NCBI GenBank assembly: GCA_046331625.1
Contig: JAXLQL010000009.1
Location: forward strand, 124,001 to 188,000
Direction: 5' to 3'
Origin: JAXLQL01 sp046331625
Lineage (GTDB): Bacteria; Acidobacteriota; Terriglobia; Bryobacterales; Bryobacteraceae
Length of the DNA stretch: 64,000 nt
Of the stretch, positions 15,775 through 25,127 are shown one piece after another. Position 1 is the stretch's first letter. Every line of letters starts with the position of its first letter. The notes below the pieces were generated by a model, which made no database searches, was not told where the DNA came from, and saw only the letters and a program-made list of their open reading frames with translations. Both the position numbers and the translations under genes were made by a program.

Positions 15775-16872
15775 CTACGCCGTCGCGACCTCCCGATAAA
15801 GATTGAGCACTTGTTGCGTCATGCTCTGCAAGGTGAACGTCTCTTCCACGCGCCTGCGCGCCGCCTGCCCCAAGCGGTGACGCAGTGCGTCGTTATCCAA
15901 AATCTGGTTGATCGCCGTTGCCAGCGCCGTAGCGTCGCCCGGCGGAACGGTCAGTCCGGTTTCTCCATGAAGCGAAACGAACGGCACTCCGGAATCGAGC
16001 GCGGTGTTGATCACCGGTTTGCCGCAGGCCATCGCCTCGAGTTGCACGATCCCGAAAGCTTCCGTGGATGCCACCGACGGCAACACGAATACATCGGCCG
16101 CATGGAGGTACGGCGCCACCGGACCCGGATCGCCCAACAGCGTCACGCGATCGGACACTCCGTGGCGCGCCGCCTCGGCTTGCAGTTCCTCGCGCAGCGG
16201 TCCGGTGCCGATCAGCACCAGGCGCGCTTTCACTCGAGCCATCGCGCGGATCAGTACATCGAAGCCTTTGTAGTAGACCAGCCTTCCCAGCGCCACCACG
16301 ATTCGCGGACCGAACTCGCGCCGGATCTCCGCGATCTTCTCCTTGTCGGGATTCTCGAATTCATCGAGGCAGATTCCGAACGGGATCACCTCGCACCGGT
16401 TCTCGAACCGCGCCAAGACTTCGGAGCGCTTCACGTAGTCAGGTGAGGTGGCGATCACGCGCGAGCTCCGTTCCATCGCCTTGTGCAGGAACGGAGAGAA
16501 AAGCTTGGCCAGCATCTTTTGCCGAACCACGTCGCTGTGATAGCTGATCACCAGATCGCCTCGGCGTCCACTCGCCAGGTATGACAGCACGGCCATCGGA
16601 TTCGGAAGATGCATGTGGATGATCTCGGCCGGTGACTTCGCAATGTAACTCACCATCTCGGGACACACCGGCGCTCCGGCCAGATGACACAACACGCCGA
16701 GCCGCGTCACCGGAACTCCCTCGATCACCTGCTTCACCGTCTGCCGCCCTTCGGCGGCCACAACTACTTCCACATCGACATCGGGACGAATGGCGGTTAC
16801 GAGATCCTTCAGATGGCTCTCGATTCCTCCACGGTGCGGCGGATAGTACTTGCCAACGTGCAGCACTCGCAT
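15775..16872 (-). CDS. Glycosyltransferase family 4
   Basis: A 365-residue GT-B enzyme. It starts 'MRVLHVGKYYPPHRGGIESHL', with the classic G-G-I/V-E acceptor-side loop. The donor site is 'GPRIVVALGRLVYYKGFDVLIRAMARV' and 'VFVLPSVASTEAFGIVQLEAMACGKPVI', containing the E-x7-E motif. A GAGGAAAA ribosome site precedes the ATG at 16872; the longer upstream frame is the overlapping end of the previous gene. It should add one sugar to the lipid-linked repeat unit at the cytoplasmic face. The N-terminus overlaps the upstream glycosyltransferase by 64 bp. Confidence 0.92.
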   Translation of the reverse strand: MRVLHVGKYYPPHRGGIESHLKDLVTAIRPDVDVEVVVAAEGRQTVKQVIEGVPVTRLGVLCHLAGAPVCPEMVSYIAKSPAEIIHMHLPNPMAVLSYLASGRRGDLVISYHSDVVRQKMLAKLFSPFLHKAMERSSRVIATSPDYVKRSEVLARFENRCEVIPFGICLDEFENPDKEKIAEIRREFGPRIVVALGRLVYYKGFDVLIRAMARVKARLVLIGTGPLREELQAEAARHGVSDRVTLLGDPGPVAPYLHAADVFVLPSVASTEAFGIVQLEAMACGKPVINTALDSGVPFVSLHGETGLTVPPGDATALATAINQILDNDALRHRLGQAARRRVEETFTLQSMTQQVLNLYREVATA

Positions 16873-18011
16873 TTTGATTTTTCCTCTTCCAGGATTTCTC
16901 CATAGATCGTCAGAACCCTCTCCGCATATGAGTCCCAACTGAATTGTTCGGCGTGACGAATCGCAACTTCTTTCCGGCTCGCCCATGCCGTGCGATCGTC
17001 CGACCGTTGCCGCAGCAGTTCGCCTGCTGTCTGGCGCCATGCCCCGATGTCTTCGAGTGAACAGTACGAGGCGGCGGCGCCACCCACCTCGTGCAATACC
17101 GATAGGTCCGATGCAATCACCGGTAGTCCGCACGCCATTGCTTCCACCACCGGCAATCCGAAGCCTTCGTACTCGGAAGGCTGCAACAACAACGCGCAGC
17201 GCCGATATACGGCGGCTAGCGTCGCGCGCTCGATGCGCGGCAGAACATCTACCGCATCTCTCACGCCCAAGTTCGCCGCGAGTTCCTCCTGCTCGGCCGT
17301 GAACGCACCTCCCACGCGAGCCAATCGCAACGATGGAAACGTCTCGCGAAGCCCCGCGAAGATGCGCAACAGCAGATCGATGCGCTTGCGCGGAATCGTG
17401 CTGCCCACGTGCAGGATCCGCGGCTCGGCTCCGGGCAACAGCCGCGCGGCCTCGTCATCGGCTTCGCGATGCGGCTGCGGCGTCCAATCAGGATCGACGC
17501 CGAGATGCACCACTTCGAGCCGTGACGCGTCGGCCAATCCGCGATCCACCAATTCGTCTCGCGTGGCGTTGCTGCAGCAGACTACTTTCGCTGCCTTGCG
17601 CAGGCCTTCGAGCGTTCGCGTGGCCATGGCGCGATGCACGAAAGATTTCCCCGGCCGGAACAGGCACGCGAAAGCGTTTGCGTCATAGCAGCTCACCACC
17701 GTGCGTTCCGGCGGCAACGCATGAACCAGTTGCGCGTAGCTGTGGTCCATCACGTGGTAAAGGTCGAACGGCGCGTCGAGCCCCGCCAGATACTGCGGAT
17801 AGTCGAGAAAGCGGTTGAGGAAGCGATCCGCATTCCACGCATGCCGGTGCTTCGACACCGCGCTGAAACGCCGGTTCATCGCCGGCCGGATCCGCACAGC
17901 ATCCACCTTTTCCGGATAGCGTGCCAACGCGGTGAGCGTCATGTCCGCTACCAGGTCCATGCTGGTCCAGTGTTCCTCTAGGAGATCGCAGATGAGCCCG
18001 GCCCGAATCAC
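16809..18011 (-). CDS. Glycosyltransferase family 4
   Basis: A 400-residue GT-B enzyme. The N-terminal domain shows 'DLYHVMDHSYAQLV'. The C-terminal domain shows 'RILHVGSTIPRKRIDLLLRIF' and 'CALLLQPSEYEGFGLPVVEAMACGLPVIAS', with the E-x7-E donor motif. GTG 18011 forms a GTGA overlap with the preceding gene, matching the coupling pattern of this operon. The C-terminus runs ~20 residues into the next gene, a 64-bp overlap that is unusually long here and may reflect a small indel that removed an earlier stop. Confidence 0.9.
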   Translation of the reverse strand: MIRAGLICDLLEEHWTSMDLVADMTLTALARYPEKVDAVRIRPAMNRRFSAVSKHRHAWNADRFLNRFLDYPQYLAGLDAPFDLYHVMDHSYAQLVHALPPERTVVSCYDANAFACLFRPGKSFVHRAMATRTLEGLRKAAKVVCCSNATRDELVDRGLADASRLEVVHLGVDPDWTPQPHREADDEAARLLPGAEPRILHVGSTIPRKRIDLLLRIFAGLRETFPSLRLARVGGAFTAEQEELAANLGVRDAVDVLPRIERATLAAVYRRCALLLQPSEYEGFGLPVVEAMACGLPVIASDLSVLHEVGGAAASYCSLEDIGAWRQTAGELLRQRSDDRTAWASRKEVAIRHAEQFSWDSYAERVLTIYGEILEEEKSKCECCTLASTIRRTVEESRAI

Positions 18012-19087
18012 GCTCTCACCTCCGCCAGCAGATCTTCCAAGAACGCCGTCACGCGCTTCACTTGCCGCGACTCGTCGAATTCCGGCAACTCGCCCGGCAC
18101 TGCTGACCGCCGCCGCTCGATGTCCTGCGCCGTCACCGTCTGCATCAAATTCGCAAGCGACTCGATGAAGCGATCGCCCCACGGCTTGTCGCCCGGAAGC
18201 CGCCACAACCATCCGCCGTCGAGATCGTAGCTCACGGGCGTCTGCCCGGTGACCACGGGTAAGCGCGCAGCCAGGTATTCGCTGAGCTTCGTCGTGTAGC
18301 GGAAACTGCCCACTCCGTCGAGACTCTGCGGCAAACTCCCGGCATCCATCGCGCTCAAATACGCGGGAACCTCCTCGCGCGCCACCGGCCCCGTCAGTAT
18401 CACCGAAGATCCCGCCATTCCGCGCAATCGCTCGAGTCCCGCCCCGCCGCCCACGATCAACGCAAAGACGCCCTTTCGATGCACATGCTCCATCGCGCGC
18501 ACCAACTCGTAGCCGTAGCAGTAACCGTAGCGACGGTTCCACGCAAGCGATCCCGCGATACCGAACACGATCGCATCCTCGGGAATTCCGTGCTTGCGCC
18601 GAATCGCGGAGCGTTGCTGCGGCCAGTCTCCAGCGCTCGCGAACGGATTGAAGCCAGCGGCCGTGATCGCGCGCGGCGATCCGAAGCTCAACGCGCGGCC
18701 TGCCAAATAAGGAGTCCAGCCGATGTAGCCAGCCGCATAGCGGCACAGCAGGAACTCATATAGCCACCACAACGGACCGAGCAGCGGAGCCTGCGCCGCC
18801 ACGAACGGCCCCGGAGCATCCCCCGTGCTCACCACGTATCGTGAGCCCCACAGCATCCGCCCCAGCAGCAACGCCCCGCCGCCCGCGATGCCCGTGCCCT
18901 CCATCACCGCCACGCCGTCTCGATTCCGCTTCAGCTCACCGAGCAGCGCGCGAAAGCTCGCCGCCTTGCGCGAATAATCGAACGCGAAGAATTGCGAATC
19001 CATTTCAGCCAGCAGCCGCCGCAGGCGAGCCTCGTCATTACCGCCCGCCCCCTGCGTCGCGAATCCGAGAATGCGTGGCGCGCTCAT
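18008..19087 (-). CDS. Glycosyltransferase (GT-B type)
   Basis: A 359-residue protein. The nucleotide-sugar half is recognisable from 'DAIVFGIAGSLAWNRRYGY', 'GVFALIVGGGAGLERLRGM', 'PAYLSAMDAGSLPQSLD' and 'TKLSEYLAARLPVVTG', a GT4-like arrangement in which K-x-x-E replaces the usual E-x7-E. The N-terminal half is less conserved and contains a hydrophobic stretch ('GPLWWLYEFLLCRYAAGYIG') that may associate with the membrane. ATG 19087 overlaps the previous stop (ATGA). It probably adds a sugar in repeat-unit assembly. Confidence 0.8.
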   Translation of the reverse strand: MSAPRILGFATQGAGGNDEARLRRLLAEMDSQFFAFDYSRKAASFRALLGELKRNRDGVAVMEGTGIAGGGALLLGRMLWGSRYVVSTGDAPGPFVAAQAPLLGPLWWLYEFLLCRYAAGYIGWTPYLAGRALSFGSPRAITAAGFNPFASAGDWPQQRSAIRRKHGIPEDAIVFGIAGSLAWNRRYGYCYGYELVRAMEHVHRKGVFALIVGGGAGLERLRGMAGSSVILTGPVAREEVPAYLSAMDAGSLPQSLDGVGSFRYTTKLSEYLAARLPVVTGQTPVSYDLDGGWLWRLPGDKPWGDRFIESLANLMQTVTAQDIERRRSAVPGELPEFDESRQVKRVTAFLEDLLAEVRA

Positions 19088-20205
19088 CCGCGTAGCACCC
19101 CCAGCGTCCGGTCGAGCGCGAACTCGCGCCGGTAGAGCGCCGCCGCGCGTGACCCGATTCCTTTGCGGATGTCGTCGTCATCGAGCAATCGCTCCACCCA
19201 CTCGGCGAGCTCGATCGGATCCGGCTTGCCCGCCATCGCCACCGCGCGCGACTCGCGCCACAACGGCTCCGTCAAAGGACCACTATTCGTCACCACCGGC
19301 CGCCCCAACGCAACGCTCGCCATCAGCGATGTTCGCCGCGTAGTTGCGCCATCGGGGAACGGTTGCAGCACCACATCGCAAGCCGCCAGATTCACCGCGG
19401 CCACTTCGGCTGGAACAACGCCCGCGGCATGAACGCGTCCGCACAAACCCGGATGCAAGTCGAGCAACTCCGCTGCGAACTCCCGGCTTCCTCGACCCGT
19501 GAGCAGCGCGAAGCGCCGCGGATCGCCCAGCAGCTTCGGCAGCGTCGAACGCAAGATGGGAGCCACGTAGTGCCCGAAAGTTCCGAAGTGTCCGATGATC
19601 TGCGTTTCGCCCACAGCGCCCAATGAGCGCCGCACCGCAGCCGCCGCATCTGGATCCACTTGCGACGGCAAGCTGCTCGGAATCGGCAACCACGTCGCCG
19701 TCCTCCCGATCATCTTCTGCCACGCCGGAATCGACACGAAGCAGCGCTCGGCCGTGAAAGCGAGCGTGCGCGCCATGGCCTTGGTCACCGCCGCGATCAC
19801 GTTGGTGCGCGGCAGCCGCAAGTTCCAAGGCACGGCTACTTCGTGGAACATCACCCAAAGCGGCCGGCGCAATGAGCTCAGCCAAAGGCAGAACGGAATA
19901 TTCATCGCCTTCCATCCGAACGCGTGCGGCACATACTGCACTAGTACCCGCGTCGACGAAGGCAGCCCGGTGAAAGCCCCGCTCAATTGCCGTAGCGAGG
20001 CCGGCGAGAATCCATCGCTCAACGAGTGGACCTCCACGCCATCATCGGCCGGTGCGGGCATCGCACACGCCGGAGCCCAGACATGCACGCGATCTCCGCG
20101 AGCGGCCAACCCGCGAGCCACCAGCCGGGTATAGTCGGCCACACCGCCATCGCGCGGCGGATACTCGCCCGTAATCAGGGCCCAAGTATTCGTGCAGGCA
20201 CTCAT
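19084..20205 (-). CDS. Glycosyltransferase family 4-like
   Basis: A 373-residue GT-B protein starting 'NTWALITGEYPPRDGGVADYT', with the G-G-V acceptor loop. The later part has 'QIIGHFGTFGHYVAPILRS', 'LAACDVVLQPFPDGATTRRTSLMASVALGRPVVT' and 'GPLTEPLWRES'. The donor-site acidic pair is not in the canonical E-x7-E spacing, so donor specificity may differ from its neighbours. ATG 20205 overlaps the flippase stop by 4 bp; the longer upstream frame is flippase shadow. Confidence 0.85.
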   Translation of the reverse strand: MSACTNTWALITGEYPPRDGGVADYTRLVARGLAARGDRVHVWAPACAMPAPADDGVEVHSLSDGFSPASLRQLSGAFTGLPSSTRVLVQYVPHAFGWKAMNIPFCLWLSSLRRPLWVMFHEVAVPWNLRLPRTNVIAAVTKAMARTLAFTAERCFVSIPAWQKMIGRTATWLPIPSSLPSQVDPDAAAAVRRSLGAVGETQIIGHFGTFGHYVAPILRSTLPKLLGDPRRFALLTGRGSREFAAELLDLHPGLCGRVHAAGVVPAEVAAVNLAACDVVLQPFPDGATTRRTSLMASVALGRPVVTNSGPLTEPLWRESRAVAMAGKPDPIELAEWVERLLDDDDIRKGIGSRAAALYRREFALDRTLGVLRG

Positions 20206-21719
20206 GCGGCGCCTCCACTGCGGCCCAGCACCAGTGCGAATCGGCTCCGCCAATGCAACCGCATCGGTGGCGGCAGGCTCACACTCCAGAACAACGCCAC
20301 CCCGGCGAACAGCGAAACGCCGAGCTCCAGCGCAACCGTTCCCAGGCCTGGCATCTCGCGGCTTTGTGTTGCAGCCCACAACGCCACTCCCAGCGGAACA
20401 GCCCAAATGAACGGCTCCGTCACCGCGCGAGCCAGAGCTCGCATCGGTACTCCGAACAATTCCCGCAACATTCGTGGCAGCGCCCAACTCTGCACTGCGA
20501 GCACAGCCACAACCGTTCCCGCAAGCGGACCCGGCGCGCCCCACATCTTCGCTCCCGCCACGCTCACCCCGACATTCACCGCAGTGCTCGCCGCGGCAAA
20601 CGGCAGCCAGCGCCCGATGTTCGCCGTGCCGTGGATCGGCCACAACCACACGCCCGTAATTGCCAGCAACCACGCCGCCGCGCACGCCAACACCGAAACA
20701 GCGTCGCCCGCGTACTTGTCTTTGCCTGCCCAGATTTCGATGAGCCATCCGTTGTACGCCGCCAACGGCACCAGAATCGCCGCACCGAATCCGCTCACCA
20801 TCGCCGTCAGTTCCACCAGCCGCGCCGAAAAGGCTTCGTGCTCTCCGCGCGCGTGGAGTTCGGCGAATCCGGCCCATGTCGAGATTCCCACGCCTTGCAA
20901 CTGTCCTTGCACCAGCGTCACGAACCGCTGCGTGAGGAACAGCGTCGCCACCGCTGCAGGACCCGCGGCCCATCCGAGAATGATGTTGTCGCTATAAGTG
21001 GAAAGTCGCGTGTTGGCGCTCATCGCCAGCCCCTGGAGATTCAGCTTCCACAACTCGGCTCGCATCTCCGGATCCGCCTTCGTCGCGAACAATCGCGGCC
21101 ACCGCCGCAACGCACGCACGGTCAGGATTACCGCCGAAGGTGCTTGTCCCAGAACCAGCGCCGCACTTTGTCCCGCCAAGCCCGCGTTCAGGTGCGCGGC
21201 CGCCAGCGACAATAGCGCCGTCAACACAGCCTGCGACGCAATCAGACATTGCACCAGATAGGACTGATGTTCGGCATCGGCCAACGCGCGAAACACTGAT
21301 GCCGGTGACCATACGATCGGTATCAGTGCTACCGCGATCGCGATCGCGACTTCGCCCCGCGTCACCGCTCCCCAATCGGTGCTTCGCGGCACCGCCACCA
21401 TCAACACCAGTCCCGCAACCGCCATCATCCCCGCGATCACGGCGAAGATCCGCAGCGCCGAAGCCATCGTGCGATACACACGATCGCTGTCGCCCCGGCC
21501 CAATGCGGCCGCCAGTGTCGCGCTCACCGCTCCGCCGATGCCCCATTCGATCAGCGCCAGATAGCTCAGCCAGTCTGAGATCACGCGAAACGCTCCGAAG
21601 CGCCCCGCTCCCAACGCGGCCACCAGATGCGGCGTCACGATCAGCGACACAGCCGCCGACACGATCGTTCCCAACGCCACGCCGGCCATGTTGAAAGCGC
21701 TCCTGCGGGTGCGGCTCAT
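20202..21719 (-). CDS. Wzx-type oligosaccharide flippase
   Basis: A 505-residue polytopic membrane protein with 12-14 hydrophobic segments, the MATE/MVF flippase organisation. The N-terminal 'RSAFNMAGVALGTIVSAAVSLIVTPHLVAALGAGRFGAF' is typical of polysaccharide_synt proteins (N-terminal helix, then 'LG..FGAF/Y'). It should flip undecaprenyl-linked repeat units to the periplasmic face before polymerisation. It sits between glycosyltransferase genes, with 4-bp overlaps on both sides. Confidence 0.85.
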   Translation of the reverse strand: MSRTRRSAFNMAGVALGTIVSAAVSLIVTPHLVAALGAGRFGAFRVISDWLSYLALIEWGIGGAVSATLAAALGRGDSDRVYRTMASALRIFAVIAGMMAVAGLVLMVAVPRSTDWGAVTRGEVAIAIAVALIPIVWSPASVFRALADAEHQSYLVQCLIASQAVLTALLSLAAAHLNAGLAGQSAALVLGQAPSAVILTVRALRRWPRLFATKADPEMRAELWKLNLQGLAMSANTRLSTYSDNIILGWAAGPAAVATLFLTQRFVTLVQGQLQGVGISTWAGFAELHARGEHEAFSARLVELTAMVSGFGAAILVPLAAYNGWLIEIWAGKDKYAGDAVSVLACAAAWLLAITGVWLWPIHGTANIGRWLPFAAASTAVNVGVSVAGAKMWGAPGPLAGTVVAVLAVQSWALPRMLRELFGVPMRALARAVTEPFIWAVPLGVALWAATQSREMPGLGTVALELGVSLFAGVALFWSVSLPPPMRLHWRSRFALVLGRSGGAA

Positions 21720-22831
21720 TGCGCCTCCGCCAGCGCCGCGATTCGCGACGCCATCGCGTCCCAGGTGTTCTCGCGCAGCTTCGCAGCAAGCGCTGCGATC
21801 GAAGCCGAGTACGAGTCCGGTTCGTTCCGCCAGTTCTCGATCCGTGAAGCGAGCAAGCCCGCATCGTCGCTATCGTCGAGCAACAACTCCTGCAACTCGG
21901 CGGGATAACGCTCGGCCACTCCGGCGGTACGCGTCACCAGCGCCGGCAGCCCCAGGCAAATCGCTTCTTGCACGGCCAGCCCGTAAGGTTCGTAGCGAAC
22001 CGGAGCCACCAGCGCGTCGCACGCTCCCAGCACGGCGGGTACGTCGCGGCGGAATCCGAGGAACCGCACGCGATCGCTCATCCCTTGTTCGGCCGCGAGG
22101 CTCTTCCAATATTCGAGCTCCGGACCCGCACCGATCACCGCGAGCGTCGCATCCCAACCGGAACCATCGCAGAGCAGTTTCCACGCCGCGAACAACCGGT
22201 CGAAGCCCTTGCGCCGGTCCGCCAGTCCGCCGATGAACGCAACCACCGGTTCCTGCCCCCAGCCGAGTTGACGCCGCTGTTCGCGCTTCGCCTCCACTGA
22301 CGCTGGACGAAAGGTCTTCGCATCGATCCCGCAGTAGACCGTGTGCGTTCGCTCTGGCTCCACGCTCATGCGTTCGATCAGGTCATGTCGCGTGCGGTCC
22401 GAATTGGCGATCACCACGCGAGCCTTCCGCAGCGCTTCGCGTTCCTGATGCACTGCTGCGTGGTGCGTGCACCACGTCTTCAATACGCGCCCTTGCGCCA
22501 CCGGCTTCCAAGCCGAATGCACATAGTGGACCCAATTCACACCGGCGCACACGCAATTGCCGCCGTTCACGATCACTTCGCCCGCGAACCGTTGCGCCGC
22601 GCGGCGGCCTTGCCAATCGAGCACCGGAGATCCGAGCAGATACGAATTCAGCGGCTTGGTAACCAGCGAAACGTGCACGTTCGGCAGCGCCGTCAGTTCG
22701 GCATCGGCCCGGTGCGTCACCAGATGCACTGAGTCTCCACGCTGCGCCAGATGCATCGCCAACGCGAAGTTGGCCATGTCCATGCCGCCCGTCTTCACGA
22801 AATCGCCACTCACCACCAGGAACTTACTCAA
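21716..22831 (-). CDS. Glycosyltransferase family 4
   Basis: A 371-residue GT-B enzyme. Donor-site motifs: 'PVVAFIGGLADRRKGFDRLFAAW' and 'CDALVAPVRYEPYGLAVQEAICLGLPALVTR' with E-x7-E. The N-terminus 'KFLVVSGDFVKTGGMDMANFALA' has the G-G-M loop. I chose TTG 22831: GGAG lies 7 nt upstream and it forms a TTGA overlap with the upstream stop, the same coupling seen throughout the operon. It is expected to act at the cytoplasmic face on the lipid-linked glycan. Confidence 0.9.
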   Translation of the reverse strand: MSKFLVVSGDFVKTGGMDMANFALAMHLAQRGDSVHLVTHRADAELTALPNVHVSLVTKPLNSYLLGSPVLDWQGRRAAQRFAGEVIVNGGNCVCAGVNWVHYVHSAWKPVAQGRVLKTWCTHHAAVHQEREALRKARVVIANSDRTRHDLIERMSVEPERTHTVYCGIDAKTFRPASVEAKREQRRQLGWGQEPVVAFIGGLADRRKGFDRLFAAWKLLCDGSGWDATLAVIGAGPELEYWKSLAAEQGMSDRVRFLGFRRDVPAVLGACDALVAPVRYEPYGLAVQEAICLGLPALVTRTAGVAERYPAELQELLLDDSDDAGLLASRIENWRNEPDSYSASIAALAAKLRENTWDAMASRIAALAEAQ

Positions 22832-24186
22832 ATGAAGCTCCTTTTGCGGCCCGGTTGGCACGCCGCCGCAAAGAATGTGGTGTTCAGCAGCCAGAACTCG
22901 AGACCGCTCTGGCTCAGAAACAGTGGATACGAAAACGTCACCGCCAATGCCGCGATGTCATAAGCGAGCATCGCCGCGCCCCACTGCCATATGGAATCCG
23001 CGCGGGTCAGCGCGATCTTCAATGCGAGCCACATGGTGATGAGGATCGCCACGGAGTAGGTCAGAATCAGCGGCACTCCTCCGTCGAGCAACCAACCAGT
23101 CCACTGAATCTCCACCCAGATCGACGAGGTCTCGGGATGCGAGTTGTCGCCGAAGTAGAAGTTCATCATTCCCCAGCGCCCCAGGCCCGCGCCGAATGGA
23201 TACTCGGGCAGCAACACGTTCACGGTCTGCTCGAGAAAGTGTCCGCGGTTCTTGTAGTAGACCGCCGCTGGATCGCCTTCCACCAGCGTGTTCAGACGGC
23301 TGGTCACTGAGTCGCCTCCCAGCGACACCGCGCCCAAGTAGCTCACCGCAACCACTGCCGCGGTTCCGGCGACGACTCCGGCCAGCCGCGCTGCCTCTTT
23401 ACGCAAAAGCAGCACTGCGTTGTAGCCCACCCAACAACACGCCGCCATGATCAACACGGCTCTCACCTGCGAGAGGTAAATCGCCGTGAGACCCAGGACG
23501 ATACCGCTGGCGCACGCGGCCTTGAGCATTTTGCTGCGCTCGGCCATGATCAACGCCACGCCGAACAGTGCCGCATAGAATCCCGAGTTCGCAGCGCCAC
23601 CCGGAATATCCGTCAAGCCCATCGGCCGAAAAACACGCTCGCCCGTCGCCGTGCGGATCTGCAAGTCACGCACGTATTGATGGCCCTTCGATCGCACCAC
23701 CGCCGAAAGCACCGGCTGGAACTTGCCTGGATAGTACACCTGCAGGATTCCGAAAATCGAGCTCACCACGTGAAAGGCCCACAACAGCAGCAGCACGCGC
23801 CGCAGTTGCGCCACGGGAACCTCATCGCCCGTCACCCAAAACACCGGCGACAAGATCGCTACATAAAGCCCAATCTGCGCCAACCCTGACAGAAACGCGT
23901 TGGTGGTGGGGTGAAAGAACGAAACCGCCAGAATCGCGATCGAAGCCACAGCGGGGATCCGCGCCGGATGCGGCTTGCCGCGGCTGCGCAGAGTTCGCAC
24001 GAGAAAGAACAAGCTCACGCCGAAGGAAACGGTGCGGAACACGGCGCGAAACGAAGCGAACTCCGAGAACAGAATCGCCACCTGGCAGAACATCTGCAAC
24101 ACCACGAATCCTTCGAGCGCGTAGTTCGACGCTCGCTTTTCTCGTGCCGCTACCGGAGCTCGCGGAAATGCGATCGCTGGGCTCAC
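22828..24186 (-). CDS. Wzy/O-antigen ligase-like membrane protein
   Basis: A 452-residue protein with about 11 hydrophobic segments. Ligase/polymerase-like features include the periplasmic 'LPEYPFGAGLGRWGMMNFYFGDN' and 'IWVEIQWTGWLLDGGVPLILTYS'; the core order (G-x-G-L-G..., then W-x-E-x-x-x-x-G) follows the Wzy_C pattern. It is more diverged than the protein at 12919 and lacks its H-N-D-Y motif. I chose GTG 24186, which overlaps the FkbM stop as GTGA. It probably acts as the repeat-unit polymerase, with the protein at 12919 perhaps serving as ligase; the roles could be reversed. Confidence 0.75.
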   Translation of the reverse strand: MSPAIAFPRAPVAAREKRASNYALEGFVVLQMFCQVAILFSEFASFRAVFRTVSFGVSLFFLVRTLRSRGKPHPARIPAVASIAILAVSFFHPTTNAFLSGLAQIGLYVAILSPVFWVTGDEVPVAQLRRVLLLLWAFHVVSSIFGILQVYYPGKFQPVLSAVVRSKGHQYVRDLQIRTATGERVFRPMGLTDIPGGAANSGFYAALFGVALIMAERSKMLKAACASGIVLGLTAIYLSQVRAVLIMAACCWVGYNAVLLLRKEAARLAGVVAGTAAVVAVSYLGAVSLGGDSVTSRLNTLVEGDPAAVYYKNRGHFLEQTVNVLLPEYPFGAGLGRWGMMNFYFGDNSHPETSSIWVEIQWTGWLLDGGVPLILTYSVAILITMWLALKIALTRADSIWQWGAAMLAYDIAALAVTFSYPLFLSQSGLEFWLLNTTFFAAACQPGRKRSFI

Positions 24187-25127
24187 CAGGCCTCCGGTCG
24201 AATCACACCGCCGCCCACCAGCAGCACATGCGGCCACGAGTCGAGGCTCTCTTGCGCGCCGAGCGGACGCAGGAATTCCTTGGCCCGGATCGCACGCGCG
24301 TACGCGCTCTGCCGCGCCGCCTCGGGCGAGTGATCGATGCGGTAGGCGTAGTAGCCGGACCGCTGCAGACGGTCGAGCACCTCCCGCGCCGTGCGCCCGC
24401 GCTCGGCGAGCAGTGCCGGATGTAGTTCGAGCAGGATCCGCCGGTAGCGCTGCCGTTCCAGCCCTCCAGCCATCCCTTCGAGCGCCATGTCCTCGGCGCC
24501 TTCGATGTCCATCTTCACCAGATCCACCGAACCCACGCCTGCATCATCCAGCGCGCTATCCACAGGGCGCGCCCGCACGCGAAACGAGTTCGCTCCCGCT
24601 GCTGCGCCTTCCACGATCCGCGAGAGCCCGTAGTTGTCGCCTTGCTCTTCGAAGCCGCTCAGCGTCAGCGTGCCCTCTTCCGCCGCCGCCGCCACCGGCA
24701 ACGCCGTCGCTTGACGCAGTCCGTTGCGGGCCAGATTCGCCGCCAGCCGCGCGAACAGGCGTGGATCGGGCTCGAACGAGATCACCCGCCCCTCCGGTCC
24801 GGTGAGCTGACACGCCAGTAGCGTGAAGTATCCCCAGTTCGCCCCGATATCCACGAACGTCATTCCCGGCGCGAGAATCGCTTCGAGAATCGCCGTCTCC
24901 TGTGGCTCGTAGCGGCCCGTGAAGCAAGCCTCGCGCGAGATCGAATCGCGCAGGTCGCACACGAATTCGAACGCGCCGCGGCTTGCCGGCATCTTTCGCC
25001 AAAACGGAGCCGGTGCGTTCTTGCAGATCGCTTCGATGGCGCGATAGCGCCCCGCCGGAAGCCGTTTGATGATGCTGGCCGCGGGCGGTACCCACGCGGG
25101 AGCGGTGTCGAGGATTTGTTCAGGCAT
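24183..25127 (-). CDS. FkbM-family SAM-dependent methyltransferase
   Basis: A 314-residue protein. SAM-binding motif I is 'MTFVDIGANWGYFTLLA', motif II 'RVISFEPDPRLFARLAANLARNG', and the FkbM hallmark 'VDLVKMDIEGAEDMALEGM' follows. Such enzymes O-methylate sugars or glycolipids. Within this operon it probably methylates a sugar hydroxyl of the repeat unit. It overlaps the neighbouring methyltransferase gene by 8 bp and the Wzy-like gene by 4 bp. Confidence 0.9.
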   Translation of the reverse strand: MPEQILDTAPAWVPPAASIIKRLPAGRYRAIEAICKNAPAPFWRKMPASRGAFEFVCDLRDSISREACFTGRYEPQETAILEAILAPGMTFVDIGANWGYFTLLACQLTGPEGRVISFEPDPRLFARLAANLARNGLRQATALPVAAAAEEGTLTLSGFEEQGDNYGLSRIVEGAAAGANSFRVRARPVDSALDDAGVGSVDLVKMDIEGAEDMALEGMAGGLERQRYRRILLELHPALLAERGRTAREVLDRLQRSGYYAYRIDHSPEAARQSAYARAIRAKEFLRPLGAQESLDSWPHVLLVGGGVIRPEAW

